Of a stretch of DNA of 64,000 nt, positions 25,670 through 34,025 are shown one piece after another. This DNA comes from Nannocystis exedens (GTDB lineage: Bacteria > Myxococcota_A > Polyangia > Nannocystales > Nannocystaceae). The notes under the pieces are model-generated. The model did not search any database. It had not been told where the DNA came from and saw only the letters and a program-made list of their open reading frames with translations. Numbering within the stretch: the first letter of the stretch is position 1; every line of letters starts with the position of its first letter. The stretch spans positions 992,001 through 1,056,000 of the forward strand of contig NZ_NETK01000001.1 of the NCBI RefSeq assembly GCF_002343915.1, in the 5' to 3' direction. The translations under genes were made by a program, and so were the position numbers.

Positions 25670-27097
25670 TCATGCCCCTGCGGACCGCTTGCCGACCCGG
25701 CGGTAGCGGATCCGGCACGGCGGGCGCGGGCCGGCGATCAGGTTGGTGTAGTCGACCGGGTAGCTCGGGTCGAGCATGTCGAACTCGAAGTTGCGCAGCA
25801 GGTGGCTCCACAGCGCGCGCAGCTGCAGCTGGGCGAACACGATGCCCATGCAGCGGTGGCGCCCGGCCCCGAACGCGATGTGGCCGTAGGGCCAGCGCTT
25901 GTCCTCCTCGCGGCCCGGCAGGAAGCGGTCGGGGTCGAAGCGGTGCGGCTCCGGGAACACCTCCGGCACGCGGTGGCCGACCGCCGGCGAGGCGATGATC
26001 ATGCTGCCCTCGGGCACGTGCTTGCCCTGGAACTCGAACGCCTTGAGCACGCGGCGCATCACCAGGATGATCGGCGGGTACAGCCGCAGCGCCTCCTTGA
26101 TGGTGCCCTCGAGCAGCTTCATCTTCTGCAGGTCGTCGTAGGTGATGCGCTCGCGGTCGCCGAGGATCTCGCGCTGCTCGGCGACCAGGCGGCGGAAGAT
26201 GTGCGGGTGCTGGGCCAGCAGCACCGCGATCCACGAGAACGTCACGCCGCTGGTGTGGTGGCCGGCGAACATGATCGTCAGGATGAGCCCCGTGATCTCG
26301 TCGACCGTCAGCTTGCGCCCGTCGGCGTAGCTCGACTCGACCAGCGTCTGCAGGATGTCCTCGTGGCCCTCGGGGTCGGCGCGCCGCTCGGCGACGATCT
26401 TCTCGATCAGCTCGACCATCTTGACGCGGGCCTTGTCGCGCCGGCGCATCGCCGGCAGCGGCAGGTACGGCGCGAAGAACGAGATGACGTTGATCCCGCC
26501 CTCGAGGTCGGCGTACAGCTCGGAGAACTCCTTGCTGAGCTTGAACCGCATCTTGTCGCCCAGCAGGCAGCGGGTCGAGGTGTAGAGCGTCACCTCGTTG
26601 CCGACCTCGAGCATGTTGACCTCGCCGGTCTCGCCCCACTGGCCGAAGAAGTGCTCCGACTCGGCGATGAAGCCGTCGGTGTAGGTGCGCAGCCGGGACT
26701 CGCGCAGCGCCCCGTGGAAGAAGCCGAGCTGCTCCTTCATGATCTGCGGCTCGGCGTCGTAGGCGATGCCCTTGCCGAACACCGGCGTCATCAGCTGGTA
26801 CGCCTCGCGCTGGCTGACCTCGTCGTCGCGGAAGCGGAAGTACTTCTCCTGCGCCGCGTGCCCGGTCATCACCACGCCGAGGGTGCCCGGCAGGCGCACG
26901 CAGAAGATGTCGCCGAACATGTCGCGCCCGCGCTGGACCATCGCCACCGGGTTCGAGCGCAGCTCGGACGCGTGGCCGACGAACGGCAGCCCGCCCGGCA
27001 ACATCGGCGGCAGGTTGGGGGTGTCGAGCGGGAGGGGGCGCAGCGTCGACAGCAACGTCGTCGCCGTCTGACGCACGTGTTCGGGGACCGTGAACAT
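25670..27097 (-). CDS. cyp51: Cytochrome P450, sterol 14-alpha-demethylase (CYP51) type
   Basis: A 475-residue P450. The haem Cys is C416 (FGAGRHRCMG), the ExxR helix is KEALRLYPP, and the I-helix reads FAGHHTSGV (F277-H281), the hallmark CYP51 motif. Other CYP51-like stretches are LIAGPRPPCRIRYRR at the end, VMRRVLKAFEFQGKHVPEG, and IASPAVGHRVPE, all close to mycobacterial CYP51 as I remember it. CYP51 removes the 14-alpha methyl of lanosterol-type sterols. There is no membrane anchor, as in soluble bacterial CYP51s. It is first of three genes with the TMEM97-like and Rieske proteins. The start has no strong ribosome binding site. Confidence 0.88.
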   Translation of the reverse strand: MFTVPEHVRQTATTLLSTLRPLPLDTPNLPPMLPGGLPFVGHASELRSNPVAMVQRGRDMFGDIFCVRLPGTLGVVMTGHAAQEKYFRFRDDEVSQREAYQLMTPVFGKGIAYDAEPQIMKEQLGFFHGALRESRLRTYTDGFIAESEHFFGQWGETGEVNMLEVGNEVTLYTSTRCLLGDKMRFKLSKEFSELYADLEGGINVISFFAPYLPLPAMRRRDKARVKMVELIEKIVAERRADPEGHEDILQTLVESSYADGRKLTVDEITGLILTIMFAGHHTSGVTFSWIAVLLAQHPHIFRRLVAEQREILGDRERITYDDLQKMKLLEGTIKEALRLYPPIILVMRRVLKAFEFQGKHVPEGSMIIASPAVGHRVPEVFPEPHRFDPDRFLPGREEDKRWPYGHIAFGAGRHRCMGIVFAQLQLRALWSHLLRNFEFDMLDPSYPVDYTNLIAGPRPPCRIRYRRVGKRSAGA

Positions 27098-27631
27098 CGA
27101 GGGGCAACCTACCGCAAGCCCCCGCGCCCGCGCCCGCGCGCCGCCTGTGAGGGAACTTCACGCGTCTTCGCCGCGGACGCAGGCGGTCCGCAGGTCCAGG
27201 TCGCCCACGTCTTCGCCGCGACGCAGGCCGCCGTCGCGGGGCTCGGTGACGTCACGTCCGCGCGCCTCGCCGGGCCACGCCCGCCTGCGCCGCGTTCTCC
27301 TCGGCCTGCCGACGACCGCGCGCGTGCTCCCGGGCGCGCTCGTTCAGGGCTTTCCCCAGCCCGACGGCCGCCGCCAACACCACGCCCGCGACGACCCGGG
27401 TCTGTTCATCCTCACCCCCTCGACCGTGATCGGGGCCACACTGCTGCGCGACGTCTCGATCGCGCCGCTCGTGCCCGTCCTCGCCGCCGCGCGTCGGCGC
27501 CAATTCGTGCTCGCCGGGGCGTCGACCCTCTCGTCCTCCACGCCGGCGACTCACCGATCCGCGACGATCCATCGCGCGTGAACCACCACGCGCACACCAG
27601 CCCGACCACGACCCGGGCTACCCTCGCGCGC
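27098..27631. other. Divergent intergenic stretch, no confident gene
   Basis: The 534-nt gap lies between the divergent CYP51 and crotonase starts. A plus frame at about 27400-27560 has a short hydrophobic run (STVIGATLLRDVSIAPLVPV), but its start region is Arg/Pro-rich and the codon pattern is mixed, so I do not call a gene. Both promoters should be here. Confidence 0.4.
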
Positions 27632-28432
27632 ATGGAGCTCACCGACGTCCGCTACGACCTCGAGGGTGCGACCGCCCTCGTCACCCTCGATCGCCCCGCC
27701 GCGCGCAACGCCTACAGCGAGGCGATGGTCGAGAGCCTCGTCCACGCGATCGACCTCGCCGAGCGCGACGACGCCGTGCGCTGCGTGATCCTCACCGGCG
27801 CCGGCCCGGCCTTCTCCGCCGGCGGCGACCTCAAGCGCATGCTCCACAAGGAGGGCATGTTCGCCGGCGGGGCGGCCGAGCTGCGCCGCCGCTACATCGA
27901 CGGGATCCAGCGGATCTCGCGGCGCCTGGCGCTGGCCGACAAGCCGATCGTGGCCGCCCTCAACGGCCCGGCGATCGGCGCCGGCCTCGACCTCGCGTGC
28001 ATGTGCGACCTGCGGCTGGCCGCCCGCGGGGCCCAGTTCGGCTCGACCTTCGTCAAGGTCGGCCTCGTCCCGGGCGACGGCGGCGCCTACTTCCTGGCCC
28101 GCGCGATCGGCTTCTCGCGCGCGCTCGAGCTCATGCTCACCGCCCGCGTCATCGACTGCGACGAGGCCCTGCGGATCGGCCTCGTCCACCGCGTCGTCGA
28201 GCCGGAAGAGCTGCTCCCCGCCGCCCGCGCCCTCGCCTCCGAGCTCGCCGCCCTGCCCCCCGTCGCCCTCCGCCTGACCAAGCGCGCCGCCTACCGCAGC
28301 CACGACGTCGGCCTCGACGCCGCCCTCGAGCTCGCCGCCACCTACCAGGGCGTGGCCCAGACCACCGCCGACCACCGTGAGGCCGTCGCCGCCATGCTCG
28401 AGCGCCGCCCGCCCCGCTTCACCGGGGAGTGA
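27632..28432 (+). CDS. Enoyl-CoA hydratase/isomerase (crotonase family)
   Basis: A 266-residue crotonase-fold enzyme acting on acyl-CoA. The first oxyanion-hole segment is AFSAGGDLKRM and the second is LNGPAIGAGLDLACMCDLRLA. The segment FGSTFVKVGLVPGDGGAYFLARAIG holds the region where catalytic residues lie; the usual first Glu is replaced by Gly-rich residues, while VKVGLVPGDGG is typical of hydratase/isomerase relatives. The ATG at 27632 begins a classic beta-strand start (VRYDLEGATALVTLDRP). Whether it acts in beta-oxidation or a special pathway is not visible. Confidence 0.85.
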   Translation: MELTDVRYDLEGATALVTLDRPAARNAYSEAMVESLVHAIDLAERDDAVRCVILTGAGPAFSAGGDLKRMLHKEGMFAGGAAELRRRYIDGIQRISRRLALADKPIVAALNGPAIGAGLDLACMCDLRLAARGAQFGSTFVKVGLVPGDGGAYFLARAIGFSRALELMLTARVIDCDEALRIGLVHRVVEPEELLPAARALASELAALPPVALRLTKRAAYRSHDVGLDAALELAATYQGVAQTTADHREAVAAMLERRPPRFTGE

Positions 28433-28439
28433 CGAAACT

Positions 28440-28506
28440 TCGGGGCATGTCCCCGAGCACATGGCGTCGAGGGCATGTTCGCAGAAACATGTCCTTGAAG
28501 CTCATC
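28440..28506. repeat. Dispersed palindromes after the crotonase gene
   Basis: Several cores lie in a row: GGGGCATGTCCCC (28442-28454, perfect), GGGCATGTTC, and AACATGTCCTTGAAG. They start 8 nt past the crotonase stop, in a gap where the next minus-strand gene ends. Confidence 0.65.
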
Positions 28507-28609
28507 GGCGCACTGCCGAGAGAGCCAGGCCGAGGACGCCGCCCCCCGTCTTGCCACCCGGCGTGACCGTGAGGAGCGCGAGGCGGAGCATCGAAGGCGA
28601 GCCGGGCAT
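28502..28609 (-). CDS. Possible 35-residue peptide next to a peptidase gene
   Basis: An ATG at 28609, 18 nt past the peptidase stop on the same strand, opens a 35-codon frame with mostly G/C third bases. It reads MPGSPSMLRLALLTVTPGGK and then a Gly-rich TGGGVLGLALSAVRR. No ribosome binding site is convincing. It could be a small peptide linked to the peptidase, or chance. Confidence 0.25.
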   Translation of the reverse strand: MPGSPSMLRLALLTVTPGGKTGGGVLGLALSAVRR

Positions 28610-28627
28610 GGCGTCAGCATGGCCCGC

Positions 28628-28933
28628 TCACGGCTCGACGCGGACCAATCGGCCGAAGATCGCGTGCCCGCCGAGCCACCCGTTGATCTTCCCGTGGTTG
28701 TTGCCGATCTGGCAGCGCCCGTCGTCGGCGATCGCCTTGACGATGTGCAGATAGTCGGCCCCGCGGATCGTGCAGAGCACCACGTCGCCGACCTCGAGCT
28801 GGTCCAGCTCGACCGGTTCGACCGTGCAGAGCTGACCCGACTTGATCCGCGGCGTCATCGAGTTCCCGTGGGGTCGGAACTTGACCGTCGCGCCTGCGCG
28901 CAGCTTCTCGATGTGATGACGGGCCCAGCCCAT
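28628..28933 (-). CDS. S24/S26-like peptidase domain protein
   Basis: A 101-residue protein consisting only of a LexA/signal-peptidase-like catalytic core. The nucleophile motif is HGNSMTPRI (S25) and a Lys lies 41 residues later (LHIVKAI, K66), fitting a Ser/Lys dyad. GDVVLCTIRGADYLHIV matches the beta-strand that carries the Lys in these families. There is no membrane helix and no DNA-binding domain, so it is neither LexA nor a complete signal peptidase. The ATG at 28933 sits 56 nt from the divergent beta-prime-like gene, so the two may be related in function or regulation. Confidence 0.65.
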   Translation of the reverse strand: MGWARHHIEKLRAGATVKFRPHGNSMTPRIKSGQLCTVEPVELDQLEVGDVVLCTIRGADYLHIVKAIADDGRCQIGNNHGKINGWLGGHAIFGRLVRVEP

Positions 28934-28989
28934 GACGCGCCGAGGATGCCCGCTTTCGCCGCCGCGCGCACCTGCGTATGCTCCACGGC

Positions 28990-31007
28990 ATGCCGGCCCC
29001 GCCCGATCTACGCGCCCTGCTCGACGCCTTCTTCGCGCCGCCCCCGGGCTCCGCCCCGCCGAGCTCCTGCGCGTCGCGGCCGAGCTGCGCGCGCGCTCGA
29101 GCGGCGCGCTCACGACCGCGGCGATGCTCGACCACCGGCGGCCGGTCGAGGGCGGCGCCTGGTGCCCGCGGCTGTTCGGCCCCCTGCAGCCGCTGCGCTG
29201 CGGCTGCGGCCGGCTCGTCGGTCGCGAGCACCGCGGCGAGACCTGCGACCGCTGCCACGTCCTGTGCACCGACGAGCCGCTGCGCGACCGGCGAGTCGCG
29301 CACCTCGACGTCCCGTTCGGCCTGGTCCACCCCGCGCTGGCGCCCCGGATCGCCGCCCTGCTCGGCCTTGAGCGCGACCAACTCCGCGCCGTCCTCCTCG
29401 GCGAGGCCGTCTTCCTCGCCGACGGCCGGCTCGTCGCGCAGGACGACCCCGACGTCGACTGGAACGACGACATGCCCTACGAGACAGGTGTGAGGGCCGT
29501 GCGCCGGCGCCTCGCCGCCGTCGTCGACCGCGAGCTCGCGGCCGCCGGCCTTTCGCCGGCGGACCTCGTGCTCACCAGCGTGCCCGTGCCGCCGCCCGGC
29601 GAGCGGCCGCTTCACCACGAGTCCCATCCGCACGAGGATCGGTGGTTCCGCGCGCTGTGGTCGGAGCGGGTCGGCCGCGACAACGAGGCGATCGCGGCGC
29701 TCACCGTTCGCGCCATCCGCGGCGCCCGCCTGGTCGAGCTCGACGCCCCCACGATCGTCCTCGACCGCGAATGCGTCGCCGCCCAGCGGGCCTTCGAGGC
29801 CGCGCTCGACCTGCTCGCGCGCCCGCCCGGCGACCCCGCCCGCGCCCCCGGGCCGCTGTGGGGCTGGCGTCCCGCCCCGCTGCAGGAGGACGACGACGAA
29901 GACCACGTCCCCGGCGCCCTCTACCGCTTCCACCTCGCCGGCGCGCCCGCGGTCAGCGACGCCCACGACCGCGACGTCCACCACCGCGCCCCCCACCGCC
30001 CCGAGGTCCCGCGCGCCTGCGTCCTGGCCGACGGCGACCGCGCCCTGGTCCAGCTCGCCTACCTCATGCTGCTCGTCCACTGGCCCACGGGACATGTCCT
30101 CTGGACCATGCCGGCGACCGAGGCCCGGCTGCTCGGCGCCCGCGGGGACTGGGCCCTGTTCGGCGACGAGTACGGGCGTCAGCTCGACGACGACGACCCG
30201 GAGCTGCTGCGCGGCCTGTACGCCCTCGACCTGACCTCGGGGACATGGCTCGAAGGACCGTACCCGGACGACCTGCCGGCGATCTTCGTCGAGAAGAGCG
30301 AGCCCGAGGACGCCTGGCTGACCGACTGGCGCGGCCAGCGAGCGGCGCCGGGCGACGCGGACTGCTCGGGCGACCGCCCCGACGAGTGGGCGCGCAGCCC
30401 GGACCACCGCTACCTCTGGATGTCGTCCAGCCCCGACGACGGCGCGATCGTCGACACCGAGCGCGGCCTCGCCGTGCTGATGCTCAGCCACATGCGCGAG
30501 CCGGCCGGCGCGGACGTCCCGACCGTGGCGCTGACCGGCCCCGAGCGCGACGAGGACGGCGAGCTCGACGACCAGCGCGGCGCCGGCGTCGCCATCGCCC
30601 GCTCGCGCGGCGAGTGGCGCACGCTCCTGCCCGACGGCCGCCTGCGGCGCGACGGTCGGGTCGCGCTCGTGTTCACCGGCGGCGCGATCGAGTGCGCCGC
30701 CTTCGACGCGACCGGCGATCGCCTGCTCCTCGTCAACCGCGACGCCCTCCACGTCGTCGACGTCGCGCGCGGCCTGCCGCTCGTCCGGCTCGACCTGCGC
30801 CCCCTGGCGCCCGCGCTGGCGCTGCCGGCGTCGCTCCCGCGCGAGCTCGCCGACCTCGTGCTGGCCCACCACGGCACCCTCGCCGCCGCCCTCGCCGAGC
30901 CCGACGCGCTCCTGCAGGAGCGCGTCGGGCTCGACGACGCGCAGCTCGCCGACCTCCGCGCCGAGCCGGCGCCGCCCGTCCCGGCGCTTCTTCGGACATG
31001 CTCGTAG
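28990..31007 (+). CDS. RNA polymerase beta-prime (RpoC) N-terminal clamp-like protein, frameshifted 5' end
   Basis: A ~670-residue protein. The N-terminal ~260 residues follow RpoC: ARSSGALTTAA, then GGAWCPRLFGPL, a zinc ribbon with exact RpoC spacing CxC-x12-CxxC (CGCGRLVGREHRGETCDRC), RVAHLDVPFGLVHP, LAPRIAALLGLERDQLRAVL, VLTSVPVPPPGERPL, and NEAIAALTVRAIRGARLVELDAPTIVL. These parallel E. coli MGHIELAxPVAHIW, SRIGLLLDMxLRDxERVL, ILTVLPVLPPDLRPL and the segment after it. The catalytic NADFDGD core is absent. The C-terminus looks like a WD-type propeller. Coding pattern moves from the frame of the ATG at 28990 to the -1 frame near 29035-29055, at a C5 run. Without a shift, the first start is ATG 29124. 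Confidence 0.7.
29035..29055 (+). other. Apparent 1-base frameshift in the beta-prime-like gene
   Basis: Upstream, the frame of ATG 28990 has G/C third bases (MPAPPDLRALLDAFFAPPPG). Downstream, the frame one base back has them (LRPAELLRVAAELRARSSGA). The switch is around a CCGCCCCCGGG run. A 1-base deletion, a sequencing error, or a true -1 slip would each give this pattern. Confidence 0.6.
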
Positions 31008-31049
31008 GGGCATGACCCTATGCCCATGTCTCGATGGGCATGTCCGATC
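30993..31049. repeat. Dispersed palindromes between convergent genes
   Basis: Cores GGACATGCTCG, GGGGCATGACCC, GCCCATGTCTC and GGGCATGTCC lie in a row in and after the last codons of the beta-prime-like gene. They fill the 57-nt gap to the convergent propeller lipoprotein stop, another likely two-way terminator. Confidence 0.65.
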
Positions 31050-31064
31050 CGACAGCCGCGGCAA

Positions 31065-32831
31065 TCACCCGTCGCTCGGCGGCAGCACCCGCAGGTCCCA
31101 CGGCTGATGCGCCGGGTCCGTCACCCGCAGCGCGACCCCGGGCGCGGCCAGGTCGACCTGGAACCCCGGGTGGACGAGCTCCTGCTCGAACGGCTCCTGC
31201 ACGCTGTAGAACACCCGCTGCCCGTCGGCGCTGAAGGCTCGCGCGCCCGTCCCGAGCTGCTGCCCGTCCTGCAGCGGCGCGTTCACCTCGATGGGCGCGC
31301 CGGGAGCCGCCAGGTCGACGAGCCACAGCTGCCAGGACGGCGTCGCCTCGCCCGGGCCGACGTAGAGGAGCCGCGAGCCGTCGCCGTCGAAGCCGAGGAA
31401 GCCGGGGATCGTGCCGTCCTGGGGCAGCGGCGGGTTGACCCGCACCGGCGCCGGCGGCTGGTCGAGGCGCACCATCCACAGGTCGTCGCCGCTGTCGGCC
31501 GCCGCCTGCGACAGGTAGAACAACAGGGCCGGATCGGGCCCGAAGATGGTCCCGTGGAGCTGGCCCCCGGGCGTCGGCGAGGCCAGCTTCACCGGCGCCG
31601 ACGGCGTCGGCCCGCTCAGGTCGACCGCGAACAGCTCGCGCACGTCGGGGTCCGTCTCGGCGTAGTACACGGCGAAGCGGCCGTCGGGTGAGAACTTGTC
31701 GTCCTTCGAGCTCACCCGGCCCGGCACGTCGTGCAGCGGCACCAGCGGGCCCGCGCTCGTGCCGTCGATGGCGAAGAACGACAGGTCGCCCAGCCCGTCG
31801 GCGCCCGTCCACTCCAGGCCCGCGGTCATGTCCTCGCGGTAATCGCCGTGCGGCAGCTCCACCGGCGACCCCGGCGGATCGGTCGTCATGTCGATCGCGC
31901 GCGTCCCCGCGGACGAAGTGAGGTCCGCGCCGTATTCATAGTAGAGCGTGGCGCCGTCCGGCGAGAACCACGCCTCGTGCACGAACGCCTCGTCCGCCGG
32001 CACCTCGCTGGTCAGCGCGATCGCCTCGCCGGCGTCGCCGGGCCCCGTCCCGGCCAGGAACAGCTGCACGACCTCGTCGCCGTCCGGATCGCCGGAGTAG
32101 GCGATCCGCGAATCGTCCGGTGACCACGCGAAGCCCCAGCCGCCGATGCCGCCGCCCGGCGCCAGCGGCGGGTTCCACACCTCGGGCACGCAGGTCCCGT
32201 CGGCCCCGACGTCGCACAGGTAGATCTGCGCGCCGACCCCGTCATACGAGGTGCGGCGCAGCGCCAGCCGGCTCTCGTCCCTGCTCCACCACGTCCCCAG
32301 GACCTCGAAGCCCGGCTCGCCCGCCAGCTCGACCCGCACCGGATCGCCGGGCATGGGCCCGGACATGTCGACCAGCCAGACCTCCTCGCCGAGCCGCGGG
32401 TGCCCCGCGACGAGCAGCATCCACCGCTGCGACGGCGACAGCCGGCCGGGGTACGGCAGGTGCCAGCCGGCCGGCAGGTTGTGATTGATCAGCACCGCCG
32501 GCCCCGGCTCCGGCCCCGTGCAATCGACGAAGTACATGTCGACGCCGACCTCGTCGTCGTCGGCGTAGACCACCCGCGCCGCCCCGGCCCCGTCGCCCGG
32601 CGCCTCCCCGGTCGTGTCGGTCGTCGTGGTCGGCGCCTCGCCCGTGGTCGGCGTCTCGCCCGTCGTGCTCGACTCCGTCCCCGTGGTCGGGTTCGTGCCC
32701 GGCTCCTCCGTGGTGCTCGCCGTCGGCTCCGTGCTCGCGTCCGTCGCGGGGCCCTCGCTGGTATTCGCCGTATCGCCCGGACAGCCCGCCGCAGCGGCCA
32801 GGATGCCCAGCATCGTCAGGGTGCGTGTCAT
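31065..32831 (-). CDS. TolB-like beta-propeller lipoprotein
   Basis: A 588-residue predicted lipoprotein (MTRTLTMLGILAAAAGC lipobox), then a Thr-rich linker (TTEEPGTNPTTGTESSTTGE and onward). From about residue 75 the protein is a WD40-like/TolB propeller with repeated blades of the form ...WSPDDSRIAYSGDPDGDEV, FSPDGATLYYEYG, FSPDGRFAVYYAETD and FSADGQRVFYSVQ. The ATG at 32831 has a GGAGAGGA ribosome binding site 4 nt upstream. It is probably on the surface or in the periplasm; ligand is unknown. The gene ends facing the beta-prime-like gene. Confidence 0.8.
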   Translation of the reverse strand: MTRTLTMLGILAAAAGCPGDTANTSEGPATDASTEPTASTTEEPGTNPTTGTESSTTGETPTTGEAPTTTTDTTGEAPGDGAGAARVVYADDDEVGVDMYFVDCTGPEPGPAVLINHNLPAGWHLPYPGRLSPSQRWMLLVAGHPRLGEEVWLVDMSGPMPGDPVRVELAGEPGFEVLGTWWSRDESRLALRRTSYDGVGAQIYLCDVGADGTCVPEVWNPPLAPGGGIGGWGFAWSPDDSRIAYSGDPDGDEVVQLFLAGTGPGDAGEAIALTSEVPADEAFVHEAWFSPDGATLYYEYGADLTSSAGTRAIDMTTDPPGSPVELPHGDYREDMTAGLEWTGADGLGDLSFFAIDGTSAGPLVPLHDVPGRVSSKDDKFSPDGRFAVYYAETDPDVRELFAVDLSGPTPSAPVKLASPTPGGQLHGTIFGPDPALLFYLSQAAADSGDDLWMVRLDQPPAPVRVNPPLPQDGTIPGFLGFDGDGSRLLYVGPGEATPSWQLWLVDLAAPGAPIEVNAPLQDGQQLGTGARAFSADGQRVFYSVQEPFEQELVHPGFQVDLAAPGVALRVTDPAHQPWDLRVLPPSDG

Positions 32832-33002
32832 CGTGTCCTCTCCGTCCGCACCCGGAGTACCCGCGCCGGCGCGGCGAATTGCGGGATCACGAACGTCGGT
32901 CGTGCGCCGGGTCGGGGGCGCGCACCCGCAGCGCGCGCCGCCGTCCGCGCCGGCACAGGCCGCGCGCGCGTGACGCCCCCGGCGTGCTGGCCGAAAGGAC
33001 AT

Positions 33003-33028
33003 GCGCCTCTGGACATGTCCAGAGGCGC
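33003..33028. repeat. Perfect 26-bp palindrome after aguB
   Basis: Both 13-bp arms begin GCGCCTCTGGACA and are exact complements, centred on the GGACATGTCC core of the dispersed family. It lies 21 nt past the aguB stop. It is the most symmetric copy in the window. Confidence 0.75.
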
Positions 33029-33048
33029 GCCCTCGAAGCGCGCCGGCC

Positions 33049-33942
33049 TCAGTCGCGGAAGCGCTTGGTGAGGTCGGCGTAGGCGTCGATCCGGCGGTCG
33101 CGGAGGAACGGCCAGATCCGGCGGACCTGCTCGCTGCGGCCGCGGTCGACCTCGACCACGAGGACCTCGGGCGACTCGCCGCCCTTGGCCAGGAACTCGC
33201 CCTGCGGGCCGGCGACGAAGCTGTGCCCCCAGAACTGCAGGCCCGGGTTGACCCCGCTCGGGTCGGGCTCGTGGCCGACGCGGTTGCACACCACCACCGG
33301 CAGGCCGTTGGCGACCGCGTGGCCGCGCTGCACGGTGATCCACGCCTCGCGCTGGCGCATCCGCTCGTCCTCGGCGTCGCGCATGTCCCAGCCGATCGCC
33401 GTCGGGTACAGCAGCAGGTCGGCGCCGGCGAGCGCCATCATGCGCGCGCCTTCGGGGTACCACTGGTCCCAGCAGACCAGCACCCCGAGCTTGCCGACCG
33501 ACGTCTCGATCGGGTTGAAGCCGAGGTCGCCGGGCGTGAAGTAGAACTTCTCGTAGTAGGCCGGGTCGTCGGGGATGTGCATCTTCCGGTACTTGCCGGC
33601 GATGCTGCCGTCCTTCTCGAGCACGACCGCGGTGTTGTGATAGAGGCCGACGGCCCGGCGCTCGAACAGCGAGGCGACGATCACGACCCCGAGCTCCTTG
33701 GCCAGCGCCGCCAGCTCGTTCGAGGTCGGGCCCGGGATCGACTCGGCCTGGTCGAACACCGCGGTGTCCTCGGTCTGGCAGAAGTACAGCCCCGCGTGCA
33801 GCTCCTGCAGCAGCACCAGCTCGGCCCCGCGGCGGGCGGCCTCGCGGATGCCGGCCACGGTCGTGCGGAGGTTGTGGTCGCGGTCACCCGTGTTCTGCTG
33901 CTGCACCAGCCCGATCGTCCAGGTCGCCTTGCGCGTGGTCAT
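33049..33942 (-). CDS. aguB: N-carbamoylputrescine amidase
   Basis: A 297-residue nitrilase-superfamily enzyme that hydrolyses N-carbamoylputrescine to putrescine in the agmatine route of polyamine synthesis. The catalytic triad is visible as Glu in LLQELHAGLYFC, Lys in KYRKMHIPDDPAYYEK and Cys in LVCWDQWYPEGARM. FTPGDLGFNPIET and the C-terminal WPFLRDRRIDAY are typical of AguB. The ATG at 33942 matches the usual N-terminus; frame upstream is non-coding in character. No agmatine deiminase gene is adjacent. Confidence 0.9.
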   Translation of the reverse strand: MTTRKATWTIGLVQQQNTGDRDHNLRTTVAGIREAARRGAELVLLQELHAGLYFCQTEDTAVFDQAESIPGPTSNELAALAKELGVVIVASLFERRAVGLYHNTAVVLEKDGSIAGKYRKMHIPDDPAYYEKFYFTPGDLGFNPIETSVGKLGVLVCWDQWYPEGARMMALAGADLLLYPTAIGWDMRDAEDERMRQREAWITVQRGHAVANGLPVVVCNRVGHEPDPSGVNPGLQFWGHSFVAGPQGEFLAKGGESPEVLVVEVDRGRSEQVRRIWPFLRDRRIDAYADLTKRFRD

Positions 33943-34025
33943 CTCGGCGCCTCTATACGGCAGCCGGCTGCCTGGCGCCAGCACTTCGTGCGCGAGCGCG
34001 CACCGGCTTGTGGCATGCTCGGGGC

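Noticed and set aside
27090..27581. A 163-codon plus-strand frame between CYP51 and the crotonase
   Set aside because: Its start overlaps the CYP51 start codon on the other strand, it begins Arg/Pro-rich and shows mixed third bases; only a short hydrophobic run looks protein-like.
28932..29050. A start at ATG 28932 for the beta-prime-like gene
   Set aside because: It would overlap the divergent peptidase start and its first ~35 codons are poor in G/C third bases and Arg/Pro-rich.
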